This document shows positions 47,985 through 59,375 of a stretch of DNA of 64,000 nt, piece after piece. Numbering within the stretch: position 1 is the first letter of the stretch; each line of letters begins with the position of its first letter. The notes beneath the pieces are model-generated. The model was not told the origin of the DNA. It searched no databases and was given only the letters and a program-made list of their open reading frames with translations. The DNA comes from Rhizophagus irregularis (taxonomy: Eukaryota; Glomeromycota; Glomeromycetes; Glomerales; Glomeraceae): the NCBI RefSeq assembly GCF_026210795.1, contig NC_089435.1, positions 744,001 to 808,000 of the forward strand, given 5' to 3'. Made by a program: the position numbers and the translations under genes.

Positions 47985-48998
47985 TTTCTTTATATTTTTT
48001 TTTTTTTTTTTTTTTTGTTATTGTTTATTGATGAACAATTTTCAACGGTGATAAGAGATAAATTCAATGTATATAAACAAATCAAGCGAGGAGTATCAAA
48101 TCATTTCGATCTTTTATAGATCCTGATAAACGACGTTGTGAAACCTGATTATGCATGTGTTTTTTCCTATAGAGTTGATGAAGCAATAATGACGTAATTA
48201 AATATCCCTTGGAATCTTACCATTTTGCAGATCATATATATATTAAATTATAATCCGTAACATATAAATTCCTTAACTTCTTAGTATGCATCAGTTTTAA
48301 GCATCTCATTATCACAGACTAATCTCAAATGTTACAATTTGATACAGCTAATTACGAAAAATAAATGAAGAGGCTTAATAAGAGTTAAACATTATATAAT
48401 ATGTAATAATAGAATTAAACAAATAATATGATCTTATGCTAAAAAGTTTTATTCAAAAGCCGATCGATAAGAAAAAAAAGCGCAAAAAAGATATTTAAAT
48501 TATTTTGTACATTGCTTTACTAAACATAAAATATTTAAAAACTATAATTATTAATCTTTCAAATAAAGAAAAATTAGATAGGCTGTTAAAATACCGACTT
48601 TACTATCCCTTAAACGGGATTTTTTTTTAAAATTGTTTTTCAGTTGATCAATTAAGAAAATAATCTGTATAATAATTATTCTTAATCAGCAAAAATGCTG
48701 ATCGATGTTTCTTTTTTTGTATCTACTACGAATTTTTGAATTTTGATAAATTAAATGAATATGATGATTTCAGTATTTATTGTTAAACGTAAAAAAAATG
48801 TGATAGAATGTGAATTCAAATATAGTGCAGGGGTCATGCAATATCGTTGTCGGACAGATTCCTGACATCCATTTCTCGGCATAACCTTTTCCCGACAACA
48901 ATTTCCTGACAAGACAAATTCCCGAGTGGATATTTCCTTGAAAAGCATTTTTCCCGACATGATGAAATTTTCCCGAAATCAAGTTATTAAAACATTAG
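47985..48998. other. Intergenic stretch with TTCCCGACA repeats
   Basis: No gene. A 22-T run lies at 47995-48016. Between 48850 and 48980, TTCCCGACA or TTCCTGACA units recur about six times, which looks like a subterminal region of an unidentified element. Confidence 0.5.
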
Positions 48999-51900
48999 GC
49001 CTGTTCAATTCTGATCGTTCGGGTTTTTTGACACCCCAGCCAAATGATCGACATAGTTTCTAAGCTAAGTGGGCGTGCACTACATCCTAGCTTATAAACT
49101 GCCCATGGGCCAGATTAGCCCACGAGATCTGATTGGTCCAAACAACTTACCAACATTTAATTACAAATAAGGCAATTTTATAACTTTTGACCGGATATTT
49201 ACTTATAAACTCATGGTCAAGGATTACATTAATGTACATTTTGTACCACCTTGTAACTATAAAAAAGGCAAAAATTTTTTCAAGGTTACACATTAATTTG
49301 GCCAGAATTAAGATAATTTCGCCCAGCAAAATTTGGCCGGAATTATAAAACGGACATAAATGTCCGTTTGCAAATTTGGCCAGAATTATAAAAACGGACA
49401 TTAATGTCCGTTTTTGTAAATTTGGTCAGCATTATAAATGCAAATATTATAAATTGTATCAATTTATCATAATCCAGTGATCATAGAAAAAATAAATTAT
49501 AACTCGTTAGCTTTGTCTCATCAAGACATGTTAAATTGTTAAATTGTGGTTTCTATCATCAATAGATGGAAAGTTATTGGCATTTGGAAATATTTAAGAA
49601 TACAAAAAAATTCTTTTCAAACAATGTAAATATCTTATTATTTATTAATCCTAAAGGTATAAAACTCCTATTATTTAATACATCTCAATACAATCCAACA
49701 AGCTGTGTATTATTTTTTTACAATTACTTGATGACAAGTTAATGCAATTTAACTTTTAGCAATTTGGTATATTTTAACCAAAAAAGAATTTTTTTATTGT
49801 AAATTTAAGTTATTTAACATTTAAAAAATGATTTTTTGTTTTTATTTTTTACTATTAAATACAAATTATTTCAAAAATGCAGAAAATTAAATCTTTTAAT
49901 TATTATTTAAAAATTATGCTATTAAATAAAACATTGATTTTTTTGTTTTTTATTTACTTTTTTTATTAGATCTAAAAATTGTCAGAAATTTAAATCCTTC
50001 AATTATTAATACATTACATATTTATAGAAGTTAAATAAACATACTTATTTAATGTAATTTAGCAATTAACATTTTATTTTGATTTTATTTATTTTTTTAT
50101 TGATCCAAATTATTTAAAAATTAATAGAAAATTAAATGATTTATTTGGCTCTTTTAATTATTAATATATTATATATTTATAGAAGTTAAATAAACATACT
50201 TATTTAATCTATTTAATGTAATTTAGCAATTAACATTGATTTTATTTTAATTTTATTTTATTTTTTTATTTGATCTAAATTATTTAAAATTTGATAGAAA
50301 ATTAAAGGATTTGATTCTTAATCATTAGTACATTATATGTTTATGGAAGTTAGATAAACATACCTATTTAATAATGGAATTTAATATTTTATTAATATAA
50401 AACTTAATTTTTGTTTTGTTTTTATTTACAGTATTTTTTTATTTTTTTATTTTTATTTTTTTTATTAGATACAAATTATTTTAAATATTTGTTAGAAATT
50501 GGATCAACAAAATCATTCATTAAAAAAATTTGGATTTGCAAATATTGCAGTAAATGTTTATCAGTACATTTCGCAAATCCAAATTTTTTTTAATGAATGA
50601 TTTTGTTGATCCAATTTCTAACAATATTTAAAATAATTTGTATCTAATAAAAAATAAATAAATAATAAATACTGTAAATAAAAACAAAACAAAAATTAGT
50701 AAGTTTTATATTAATAAAATAATTTAAATATTAAATTCCATTAAATAGGTATGTTTATTCAACTTCTATAGATCTAATAATTTACTAATAATTAAAAGAA
50801 TCAAATCATTTAATTTTCTAATAATATTTAAAATAAATTATATCTAATTAAAAAAAAAGAATAAAACTAAAATAAAATCAATGGCCTATTAATAAAATAA
50901 TTTTTCAATTGCTAAATTGCATATGTAATGTACTAATAATTAAAAAATCTAATTTTTTGACAATTTTTAAAATAATTTGTATCTAATAATAAAAAAAATA
51001 TTTTAATTAATAAAATAATTTTAGATACCGAATTACATTAAATACCAATATGTTTATGTAACTTTCACATATATTTAATTTACTACTAAATACTAGGTAT
51101 ATTTATATATGTAACTTCCACATATATTTAATATACTAATAATTGAAAGATCCAATTTTTTGGCAATTTTAAAAATAAAAAAACCAAAAAGTCAATATTT
51201 TTTCAATAAACCAATTTTTTAAATGCCAAATAACATTAAATAAATAGTATATTTATATAACATTATCTACAAAGATAGTATATAATGAATTGGACAATTA
51301 AATAATTTATTTATATATTCTTAATGTAATATATACAGTATATATTATATTAAAGTAAACTTCCATAAATAGTATGTGATGTATTATTTTATAACAATTA
51401 GAATAATAAATTAAATTATTAATTAATTATATCAATTATAAATTTTTGTAAATTTTCTTTACAAAATTTTCGTATAATATTTATAAAACACAATGTTCAT
51501 ATAACTTTTATATATTAAATAAATAATAAAACAATATCTAGTATTCTGATTTAAAAAAAACAAATGTCTATTATATTTACATTAAATTGCTAAAAGCTAA
51601 ACTGCTTTAGCTTGAAATCAAGTAATTACAAATAGAAAGATAAAATATATATAGCTTGTTAATTGTTATATTGTTTTTTGAGATATTTTAAATGGTAGCA
51701 GTTTTATACCTTTAGGATTAATAAATAAATAATAAAATATTAACATTTTCTTGAAATAATTTTTTATATTTTTAAATATTTATAAATGCTAATAACTTTT
51801 ATTTATTGATAATAGAAATTCCACTATTTAGCATATTTTGATGAGACAAAGCCAACAAAATATAATTTATTTATTTATGATTACTGAATAATTAGTTAAA

Positions 51901-52746
51901 ATATTTACATTCATAATGCTGGCCAAATTTACAAAAACGGACATAAATGTCCGTTTTTGTAATTCCGGCCAAATTTGAAACCATCTATTTTATAATTCCG
52001 GCCAAATTTATGTCCGTTTTTATAATTCTGGCCAAATTTGCAAACGGACATTAATGTCCGTTTTATAATTCCGGCCAAATTTTGCTGGGCGAAATTATCT
52101 TAATTCTGGCCAAATTAATGTGTAACCTTGAAAAAAATTTTTGCCTTTTTTATAGTTACAAGGTGGTACAAAATGTACATTAATGCAATCCTTGACCATG
52201 AGTTTATAAGTAAATATCCGGTCAAAAGTTATAAAATTGCCTTATTTGTAATTAAATGTTGGTATGTTGTTTGGACCAATCAGATCTCGTGGGCTAATCT
52301 GGCCCATGGGCAGTTTATAAGCTAGGATGTAGTGCACGCCCACTTAGCTTAGAAACTATGCCGATCATTTGGCTGGGGTGTTTTTTGATCGAAAATCCAT
52401 TTACCAATCCTATCATGTGATCAAAATCAAAAATTGAGTACTTTTGAGCTTATTGAACGGTTAACCTTTGGTCACCTTATTTTTCGTATTAATAACCGAA
52501 ATCCAATGTTTGTGGGATACACCTCTATTTATTCTCTGGCACAATGATAATCCTCGACGAAAATATTTTTCTTTTTTAAAAACGGCAAATAAGCAATACC
52601 ATAAAGGTATATTAAACTTTTTGAGGGCGCGTATTAAAACTTCACACACGTTAAAAAAAAGTGATCAAAATGATACCATAATTTTTTTGTCAGATCGTTC
52701 AGGTCACACAATTTCATCAGCCAATAATTATTAGAACGAACAGGCC
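48999..52746. mobile_element. Possible small hAT-like element split by the foldback
   Basis: TAGGCCTGTTC near 49000 and GAACAGGCCTA at 52736-52746 are exact inverted 11-bp ends of hAT-like form. With the 3.35-kb foldback removed they bound about 390 bp of non-coding DNA. I could not find a clean 8-bp target duplication outside them, so this remains tentative. Confidence 0.4.
49024..52388. mobile_element. 3.35-kb foldback element with 8-bp TSD
   Basis: The element spans 49032-52380, starting CACCCCAGCCAAATGATCG and ending in the complement. TTTTTTGA is duplicated at 49024-49031 and 52381-52388. The terminal ~430 bp on each side are near-identical inverted repeats. Further inward both arms keep pairing, with indels, down to a central hairpin with perfect arms beside the loop 50540-50572. 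The arms contain palindromes AAACGGACAT(A/T)AATGTCCGTTT (49348, 49392, 51935, 52042) and many GGCC(A/G)GAATTA units. No ORF is present. TIR length and TSD size allow MULE-type or another 8-9-bp family; the class is undetermined. Confidence 0.9.
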
Positions 52747-52995
52747 TATTATAACTGATAAATCGTGCACAATCTTTACGAGATTGACGTTGGTATTCAG
52801 AAAGTGGCTTAAATCCATATTCAGTTTCCATATCACCAACCAAACCTCTTTCAGGCACTTCGATTTGTCAAAACGGATGTTGGATTGACGAATTCAAATT
52901 CTGGTAGACATTGTTCGCTTCTATAACAAATACAGCTAGATGGTGCATACCAATTGTACGATGGCTAAAAACGCGACGTAAATTTTATGCAAGTG
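52747..52995 (-). pseudogene. Unidentified coding-like fragment
   Basis: Two frames on the minus strand read like protein: CLPEFEFVNPTSVLTNRSA and, after a one-base shift, PERGLVGDMETEYGFKPLSE with YQRQSRKDCARF. The second runs straight into the TAGGCCTGTTC element end. Family not recognised. It is probably the remnant of a gene into which the element inserted. Confidence 0.35.
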
Positions 52996-54013
52996 ATATA
53001 TTCTATAATAGATAACTATATTTAAAAAAAATTAATTTTATATTAGCAATATACTCAAAATTTGTGCCCTTTTTAATCTAAATAGCAAGCCGCTTTTAGC
53101 GTTAATTATCTATTGAATGTAAATATGGGCCGATTTTTGTCTTATCTCTAATATACCTTCGGAAAGATATTACTGGAATGCTGTTCTGGACAATAAATCA
53201 TTTTTTTTTTATTCTTTATTAAATAATCCTTAACAACTATTGTTTATATTTATATTTGGATTTAGAGTTCATATACCCATATAAATGACAGAACACAGCG
53301 ACATTGAACAAAAAGATCAGTCCCTTTATAATTAATAAAAGTAAAAATTTATAAAATGGTTTTAGATAATTTTAATTAAACTTCATCAAAAAAAACAAAA
53401 ATACACTTGCTTTCAAAATTAATAACCTTTATTAATATTCTTAATAGGCTGAAATTTTTTAGGCATTTTACTATTTTCTATTAAAAATATCAATCATACA
53501 GTAATGTAACGAACCCACGATGTAACGAACTTTCGACTTCTAACCAAACTTTTTTTAGAAAACCAGTTTCATAGTATTTAAAAACATTCTGATATACCGA
53601 ACATCATATAAACTTTATATAACGTATACCGAACTTTTATTGATTTACCGAAAAAATTATTAATAAACAAGAAAACACACAAAAATACATTTAGCACAAC
53701 AAAGTCATCATTAATTAATATTAATTAATCAAAAAAAGAAGTCATTGAATTAAAAACTAATGCCACAACGCAAGTTTATAAGAATTATTAGAATAGTTTA
53801 CTTTGATTATTTATTCTCTAAATAATTCAAAACAACAAAAGTTCATTCTGTTCATTTAGTCGGTCGGTCAGCTCATTACAGCTTAATGTTTGCCTACTAC
53901 ATTTTAAAAAATTATGAAATATTATTAATCTATGCCAGATTTGGTGGCAAAAAGTAATTTTTTTCGTCTCATTTGGGATCAGTGGATGCTGCGGTGAAAT
54001 GGTAAGCGATGAT
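52996..54013. other. AT-rich intergenic with TACCGAAC units
   Basis: No gene. Between 53500 and 53660, GTAACGAAC and ATACCGAAC repeats recur about six times. Possibly an element end, but no partner was found. Confidence 0.45.
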
Positions 54014-54176
54014 TGAATTTTTTTAATTTTTTTAATTTTTTTATATTTACCGGTATATATTTAATTTATCTTGGATCAAATTCAATAAAATACTTTGGTT
54101 GGAACCCATAGATCAGGAAATGCACTAACTGCTGCGGTGCCATAGTTAGCACTGAGCCACTGACTCTTACCATTAA
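54014..54176 (-). mobile_element. Candidate tRNA-derived SINE
   Basis: On the minus strand TGGCTCAGTGCTAACTATGG (54159-54140) resembles a Pol III A box and GGGTTCCAACC (54107-54097) a B box, about 40 nt apart. The unit ends in an A-rich tail of ATTAAAAAA repeats (54045-54014). The tRNA part does not fold as a complete functional tRNA. Only one copy is seen in this window. Confidence 0.45.
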
Positions 54177-55068
54177 AATAATGAAATTATTGATGACTAA
54201 TTAATATAATCAATATTGATTTCCATTCTAATTTACTCGTCATAATTTAATTAATAAAATAAATAAACAATTTTATTTAATAAAAACTAGAAGTTGCCCG
54301 TTGCTTCGTACCGGGAGTAGTAGTATTACTATATAATATTAAATTTTTAGTCACAATTAGAAGCTCACTTTGATTAATAATTAGATTATGAGAGAAATAA
54401 AATATAAATTAATTTAAATAAAATTAATATGCAGGTAAATATTGTTATGTATCTATATAATTAAAAACAATCTCATCAAAAAAAATATTTTTATGTGAAC
54501 TTATTAGTCAGAAAATAATATTGAAAAAAACAATCTCAATAAACAAAAAAAGTTCTCATTAGTGCTTCCAGTTCTTTAAATTTACTATCACAATTATCTA
54601 ACTAATAAAATCTAACAAATACTAACTACTAAGTTATAAAAAAATGATTCATAATTAATTTATGGATATTGTACGGTGTTGTATTTATATTGGTTTAATA
54701 ACGTCACGAAGTGACGTTAACCAATATAAATATCACCGTACAATATCTATATTATCGTACGGCTAATGCAGATCATGCTCAAATAAACTATCAATATTCG
54801 ACAAATAAAACCAATAAAACCAGCATGATCCTATAGGGCCGTGCGATAAGTCATGTTTACTTTACAGAGTAGATCAGCCTCAAATTAACTACAAATGGTA
54901 TCAATCATCAATTTAATTTTTATGAAAAAAAAAGATTATCTATTAATAATCAGTTACAATACAATACTTTCCAATTATTATTGTCAATCTTCATATAAGT
55001 TAAAATACACTGATTGTATATATCATCCTGATCTTCGTCTAGAAAATCCAAAGTTACAAAAAATAATT
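54177..55068. other. Upstream region of the F-box gene with two foldbacks
   Basis: No gene. It holds the hairpin 54665-54747 and an imperfect inverted repeat 54762-54790/54822-54852. Confidence 0.5.
54665..54747. repeat. 83-bp near-perfect hairpin
   Basis: GATATTGTACGGTG at 54665 pairs with CACCGTACAATATC ending at 54747. The pairing continues inward through TTTATATTGGTT/AACCAATATAAA to a centre containing AACGTCACGAAGTGACGTT. It may be a tiny MITE or a regulatory palindrome; the centre contains two ACGTCA-type CRE half-sites. Confidence 0.75.
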
Positions 55069-56538
55069 ATGAAACTTAACAGAGATTTACTTTTAATGAT
55101 CTCAGAAAATTTTCAAAATGACAGAATATCACTTTATTCTTGTCTTTTAGTCAACAGATCTTGGTGCGAAGCAATAGTACCGTTATTATGGAAAATTCCT
55201 GGATATATTTTACTAACTGAAAAGGCAGAAAATATAATATTTAATATAATACTCTCACATTTTTCAGAAGAATCTAGAGATGTTTTGATGAAGAAAGGGA
55301 TCGATCTTTTTACTGAAATTTATCAGAAACCTTCATTTAATTATATTCATTTTTGGAGACATCTAGATCTACATCTTTTTGACAGAATTATTACCAGAAA
55401 TTTTGACAAGTCAGACATATCTATGATAAGAAATGAATTATTAAAGTTATTTGTTAATAATAATACAAATTTTATTTCACTTTTTTTTCCGTATGATTAT
55501 AAATGTCAAGTTAACTGGAATATTCGATGCTTTTCAAATCTTAAATATTTTTATTTTTGTAATGACATTGATCAAAATATTTTAAAAGAATTAGCTACAG
55601 TAAGCAAATCGATTAAAATATTTAATTGTGATGTTGTTAATTGTAATGATATTTCTGGAATCATTAGATTAATTGAAGTTCAAAAAAATCTAGATAGTGT
55701 CCGTATTAGTAGATGTGATAAATATGAAACCTGGCAATCTATTGAAGAAGTACTAATTAAAAAAGCGATCACTGTCCAAAATTTATATTTATCTTATAAT
55801 TGGCACTTTGATGTTGATTTAAAATTTCTTTCACATTTTGTAAATTTAAAAAGTTTAGAAATAATTGAATGTTCAAGGCCTCCAAATCAAAACGGTACTA
55901 TTCTAAATTTAAATCAATCAGAGAAAATGTCTTTACCTGCTTTAAAAATCCTAAAAACTAATCAAGTGTCATTTATTATGATGACAAGATTAATTGAAAG
56001 TGCAAATGTACAACTTACTGTAATTGATATTCATTTTGAAGATATTTTTTGTGACTTTGAAGATGTTAGAAGATTTTTCCAAGCAATTTATCAAAATTGT
56101 CCAAATATTGAATATTTAACCCTTCCAATTAAAGATTATGTTCTTATTGAATTTGAAAGGTTATTGATTAATTGTCAACATTTAATTGGGTTAGTTATTA
56201 GGAGTGAAAGAGGTCTCCAATATAAGAGTTTATTTGAAATATTAAATAAATCATCACCAAGTAGTTTGATTAAGTTTGGATTTTCTCTTAACCGAAAGTT
56301 TGGGGGTAAATATAAATTATTAAGATCATTTCTTGCTAATTGGAAAGATAGACATACTATGTTATTACAAATTTGGCCAGTAAATTATATTCTAGGACAT
56401 GAAAAGGAAGTTAACCGATTATATGAACTAATTAAATATTATGAAGCAAGAGGAATAGTCAAACAAATTGATTGGGGAATTAATTGGTGTTATGATTCAG
56501 AAGAATCTATTTGGATTGAAAAAAGATATTTTTATTAA
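55069..56538 (+). CDS. F-box-like protein with leucine-rich region, 489 aa
   Basis: The start is taken at the ATG at 55069 (MKLNRDLLLMISENF), the usual position of the F-box helix. The frame extends further upstream, but those residues do not look like the family. Residues about 1-45 are F-box-like (DLLLMISENF..LYSCLLVNRSWCEAIVPLLW). The rest is leucine-rich with irregular LRR-like segments (NLKSLEIIEC, NLKYFYFCND, NIEYLTLPI). F-box proteins connect substrates to SCF ubiquitin ligases; the LRR part would bind the substrate. Single exon, no lesions. Such proteins are a large family in these fungi. Confidence 0.85.
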   Translation: MKLNRDLLLMISENFQNDRISLYSCLLVNRSWCEAIVPLLWKIPGYILLTEKAENIIFNIILSHFSEESRDVLMKKGIDLFTEIYQKPSFNYIHFWRHLDLHLFDRIITRNFDKSDISMIRNELLKLFVNNNTNFISLFFPYDYKCQVNWNIRCFSNLKYFYFCNDIDQNILKELATVSKSIKIFNCDVVNCNDISGIIRLIEVQKNLDSVRISRCDKYETWQSIEEVLIKKAITVQNLYLSYNWHFDVDLKFLSHFVNLKSLEIIECSRPPNQNGTILNLNQSEKMSLPALKILKTNQVSFIMMTRLIESANVQLTVIDIHFEDIFCDFEDVRRFFQAIYQNCPNIEYLTLPIKDYVLIEFERLLINCQHLIGLVIRSERGLQYKSLFEILNKSSPSSLIKFGFSLNRKFGGKYKLLRSFLANWKDRHTMLLQIWPVNYILGHEKEVNRLYELIKYYEARGIVKQIDWGINWCYDSEESIWIEKRYFY

Positions 56539-56589
56539 ATGCAAATATGTATATTCTATAGTGCTATACTATCCAATGCAATTTATTTT

Positions 56590-57549
56590 ATATTAAAATA
56601 AAAATAATTAATTAACTCACATAATTTATTACTAGCATTAGGTCGTTTTAAAGGGTCTGCATCCCAACATTGAATAATGTCAAAAATTAATTGAGGAATT
56701 TTATAATTGGACTTTGACCTCAACCCCTACAAATTTAGATATATTATGATAAGGAGGCAATCCCGTACAAGTTTCATATGCAATGATCCCAAATCCATAA
56801 ATATCACATGCTTGAATATATTTTTTTCCTCTTAAAACTTCTGGAGCTACATAAAGTAATACTCCATATGATTTTTATTATTATTTTAAGAGGATTTATC
56901 ATTTGCCGGTTGACATAATCCTAACTCCTAAGTCAGTAATATAAGCCTGATGGATATTATTGCTTAATATACCCACAATGAAAATCTTGATGAATTAATC
57001 CTTTATTATGAATATCATTAAGACCATATGCAATACTATGTAAAGTTAACAACTTTTTCATTGAAATGAAGTTGTCATTTAAATGTTGTCTTAAACTATC
57101 TTTTTTTAAATCCATCACCATTATAAAATCATTTGTTTTTGGATCTTTGGTAATACCAAAACAACGAACTATATAACCAGAATGATATACTAAACTATTT
57201 GATTTCAACCTTAGATTGTAGTTAGTTAACATTTATAATGGTTAATAATACTAAATATGTAAGAAATATCTTACTTCTTTTAAAAATTCTGTTGTAATGC
57301 CTTGTGAGTTATGTAAACATTTTTTTTTTTTTAAGGTAACTTTCGATTCACCTTTCTTTTCAATCGAATTATTAGATTATCGATTAACAATTCTTGTTCT
57401 TTGGTCAAAAAATGATGATCAAACTCTTTTATTTGTTCAAATACATCATCACTTAGTTTATCTTTATCAACTAACGATTTTTGTTCTTTAGTCAAACGAT
57501 AACGAATAAAATCTTTGATTTGCTCAAATACATGTTTAATTTTGTCCAT
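56590..57549 (-). pseudogene. Protein kinase pseudogene
   Basis: The N-terminal segment from the ATG at 57549 (MDKIKHVFEQIKDF..TKEQKSLVDKDKLSDDV) is the usual start of this kinase family, here with the EQIK..TKEQ unit duplicated. After a gap, 57232-56957 encodes a mid-kinase stretch (GITKDPKTNDFIMVMDL, LIHQDFHCG, with HQD in the catalytic loop). Further down, YVAPEVLRGKKYIQACDIYGFGIIAYE is recognisable in other frames, with stops. The ATP-binding N-lobe is missing. Confidence 0.8.
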
Positions 57550-57878
57550 TTCAAATTTATTAAACAAAAAATATAAAAAATTTGTTATTTAATTCGTATG
57601 TAAACTACAAAAAGATAATAAAGAAAAAGAAAAGGACTGAAACGATTATTTTATGTTGCAATGATTCCAGTTAAAATACACTAAATAAAATCTGATCAAG
57701 ATTATTGTGTTTCCTCTAACTTTTATGAATGTTGATTAAAGAATTTGTTAATTTTATGGATTGATATCGTATTAACTTAATATCTGAAAATAATTTATAA
57801 AGAATTGTGAAAAAAATTTATAATATATTAAAACAAATTATTCTGATGATTTATTAGTCGAAGGACTATATACTTGAC
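57550..57878. other. Intergenic stretch
   Basis: Nothing recognised between the kinase relic and the CCCTAT element. Confidence 0.5.
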
Positions 57879-59375
57879 AAACCCTATAAGAAATATGTAT
57901 ACGGAAAGGATACGTTTTGTATACATTTTATGTACGTTTCTATAGATTCCGTATACAAATTCCGTATATTTAATAAGCAATTCATTTTTGAACATTTTTT
58001 TAAAAAACTAATGTATACGGAAAAAATTAATCATACGGAATGTATACGGAATTTTTAAACTTAATATTTTTAGAAAATAATTTTACAAAAATCTCGTATC
58101 ATAACACGAGATCACGTGATTGTTTATTGTTTTGTTATGATACGTTTTTTGTTTTTTATATAAACCCTTACTTTGATGAGTTTGATCTTCCGATCTTCCT
58201 TTCTGTCTTTCCCTTCCTTCTCTTTTCTCTTGTCTTATTTTTGTTATTTTTTCTAAATTTTTCTTCTTTTTTCGTCACCCTCCTTTAAAAAAAAATATTT
58301 TTTTTTCGTACCTCACTTTAAAAATTTTTTTTCATCACTCTCCTTTAAAAAAAATTTTTTTTTGATTTTATTCTTTTATTCCCACCCTTCTTTTTTTTAA
58401 AAAAAAATTTTCTTCTTTCTATTTCTATTTCCTCTTTATAAAAAATTTTTTATTTTTCTAACTTTGACGTCCTCCCTTTAAAAAAAAAATTTTTTTTAAC
58501 TTTCCTAACTTTGTTACCCTCTTTTTAAAAGATATTTTTTATTTATTCTTTATTCCACTTTCTTTTTTTATTTATATTTATCCCTTTTTTTATTCATAGG
58601 CCAGCAGATTTTTTTTTGTAGGAAGATTCAGTTTCTTTTTTCTTTTTTGTAGATCAGTTTGGGAGTCCTTTCCTTTCTTTTTTGTAGGATTGTTCAGGAT
58701 TTTTTCTTTTTTTAGGTCAGTTCAAATTTCTTTTTTTTTTTTTTGTAAGTTGGGTTCAGATTCTTTTCTTTTTGTAGGTTGTTTCAGTTTTGTTGCTTTA
58801 GAGTCTTAGGTCAGTTTTGGATTTATTTTGTTGTTTTGGTTTCTTTTTCATCAGATGCTTCATAATTCTTTTTATTTATGTAGGTCAGACATTCTGGAGT
58901 TCTCTTTCTTTTTTTGTAGGAATGCTGACCTTTGGTGACTTGGATGATTGCAGATACTATATGAAGGAGGGGGGTTTTTTAGGTTGTTTGACTCCAAATG
59001 AACCTGAACTTATAGATAATTTTGGTTGCAATAGGTGGTTTTAATAAGGAGGGAATTTTCATAATGTATTTGTATTTTGTTTATTTTTTTTTTATTTAAT
59101 TTAATAAAGTAAAATTAGATTTATGTAAATATAATTATAGTAAACTGTAATACAAATAGTAAATTCAGTGACCAAATCGTATAAATTTCGTGATAAAATC
59201 AGTGATCAAATCATGTAAATTCTATATGAATTCCGTGCAAATTCCGTATCCAAACCATATTTTTAGTGATACGGAATTGTGCATTTTTCCGTATCCTATT
59301 ATGATACGTTATTTCTAAGGAAAAAAATTGTATAAAAACTTTATAAAAAACGTATCCAATTTTTTTATAGGGAAA
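57879..59375. mobile_element. CCCTAT..ATAGGG element, copy B (1491 bp)
   Basis: The element spans 57882-59372, flanked by the direct repeat AAA (57879-57881 and 59373-59375). It is colinear and nearly identical with copy A at 18248-19800, including the TTCCGTATAC subterminal units and the T-rich interior, apart from small indels. The polypyrimidine-TAG array is at about 58595-59000. No ORF is credible. High similarity between copies suggests recent movement of both. Confidence 0.88.
58595..59000 (+). repeat. Array of 3' splice-site-like units (copy B)
   Basis: It has the same order of T-tract, TAG and short segments as 18970-19420. One unit (TTCTTTTTTTGTAG before GTCAGTTTTGG) is shortened relative to copy A. 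Confidence 0.6.

Noticed and set aside
48751-48982. Two overlapping minus-strand frames with repeated Ser-Gly-Lys residues
   Set aside because: They translate the TTCCCGACA repeat cluster and lack any other support.
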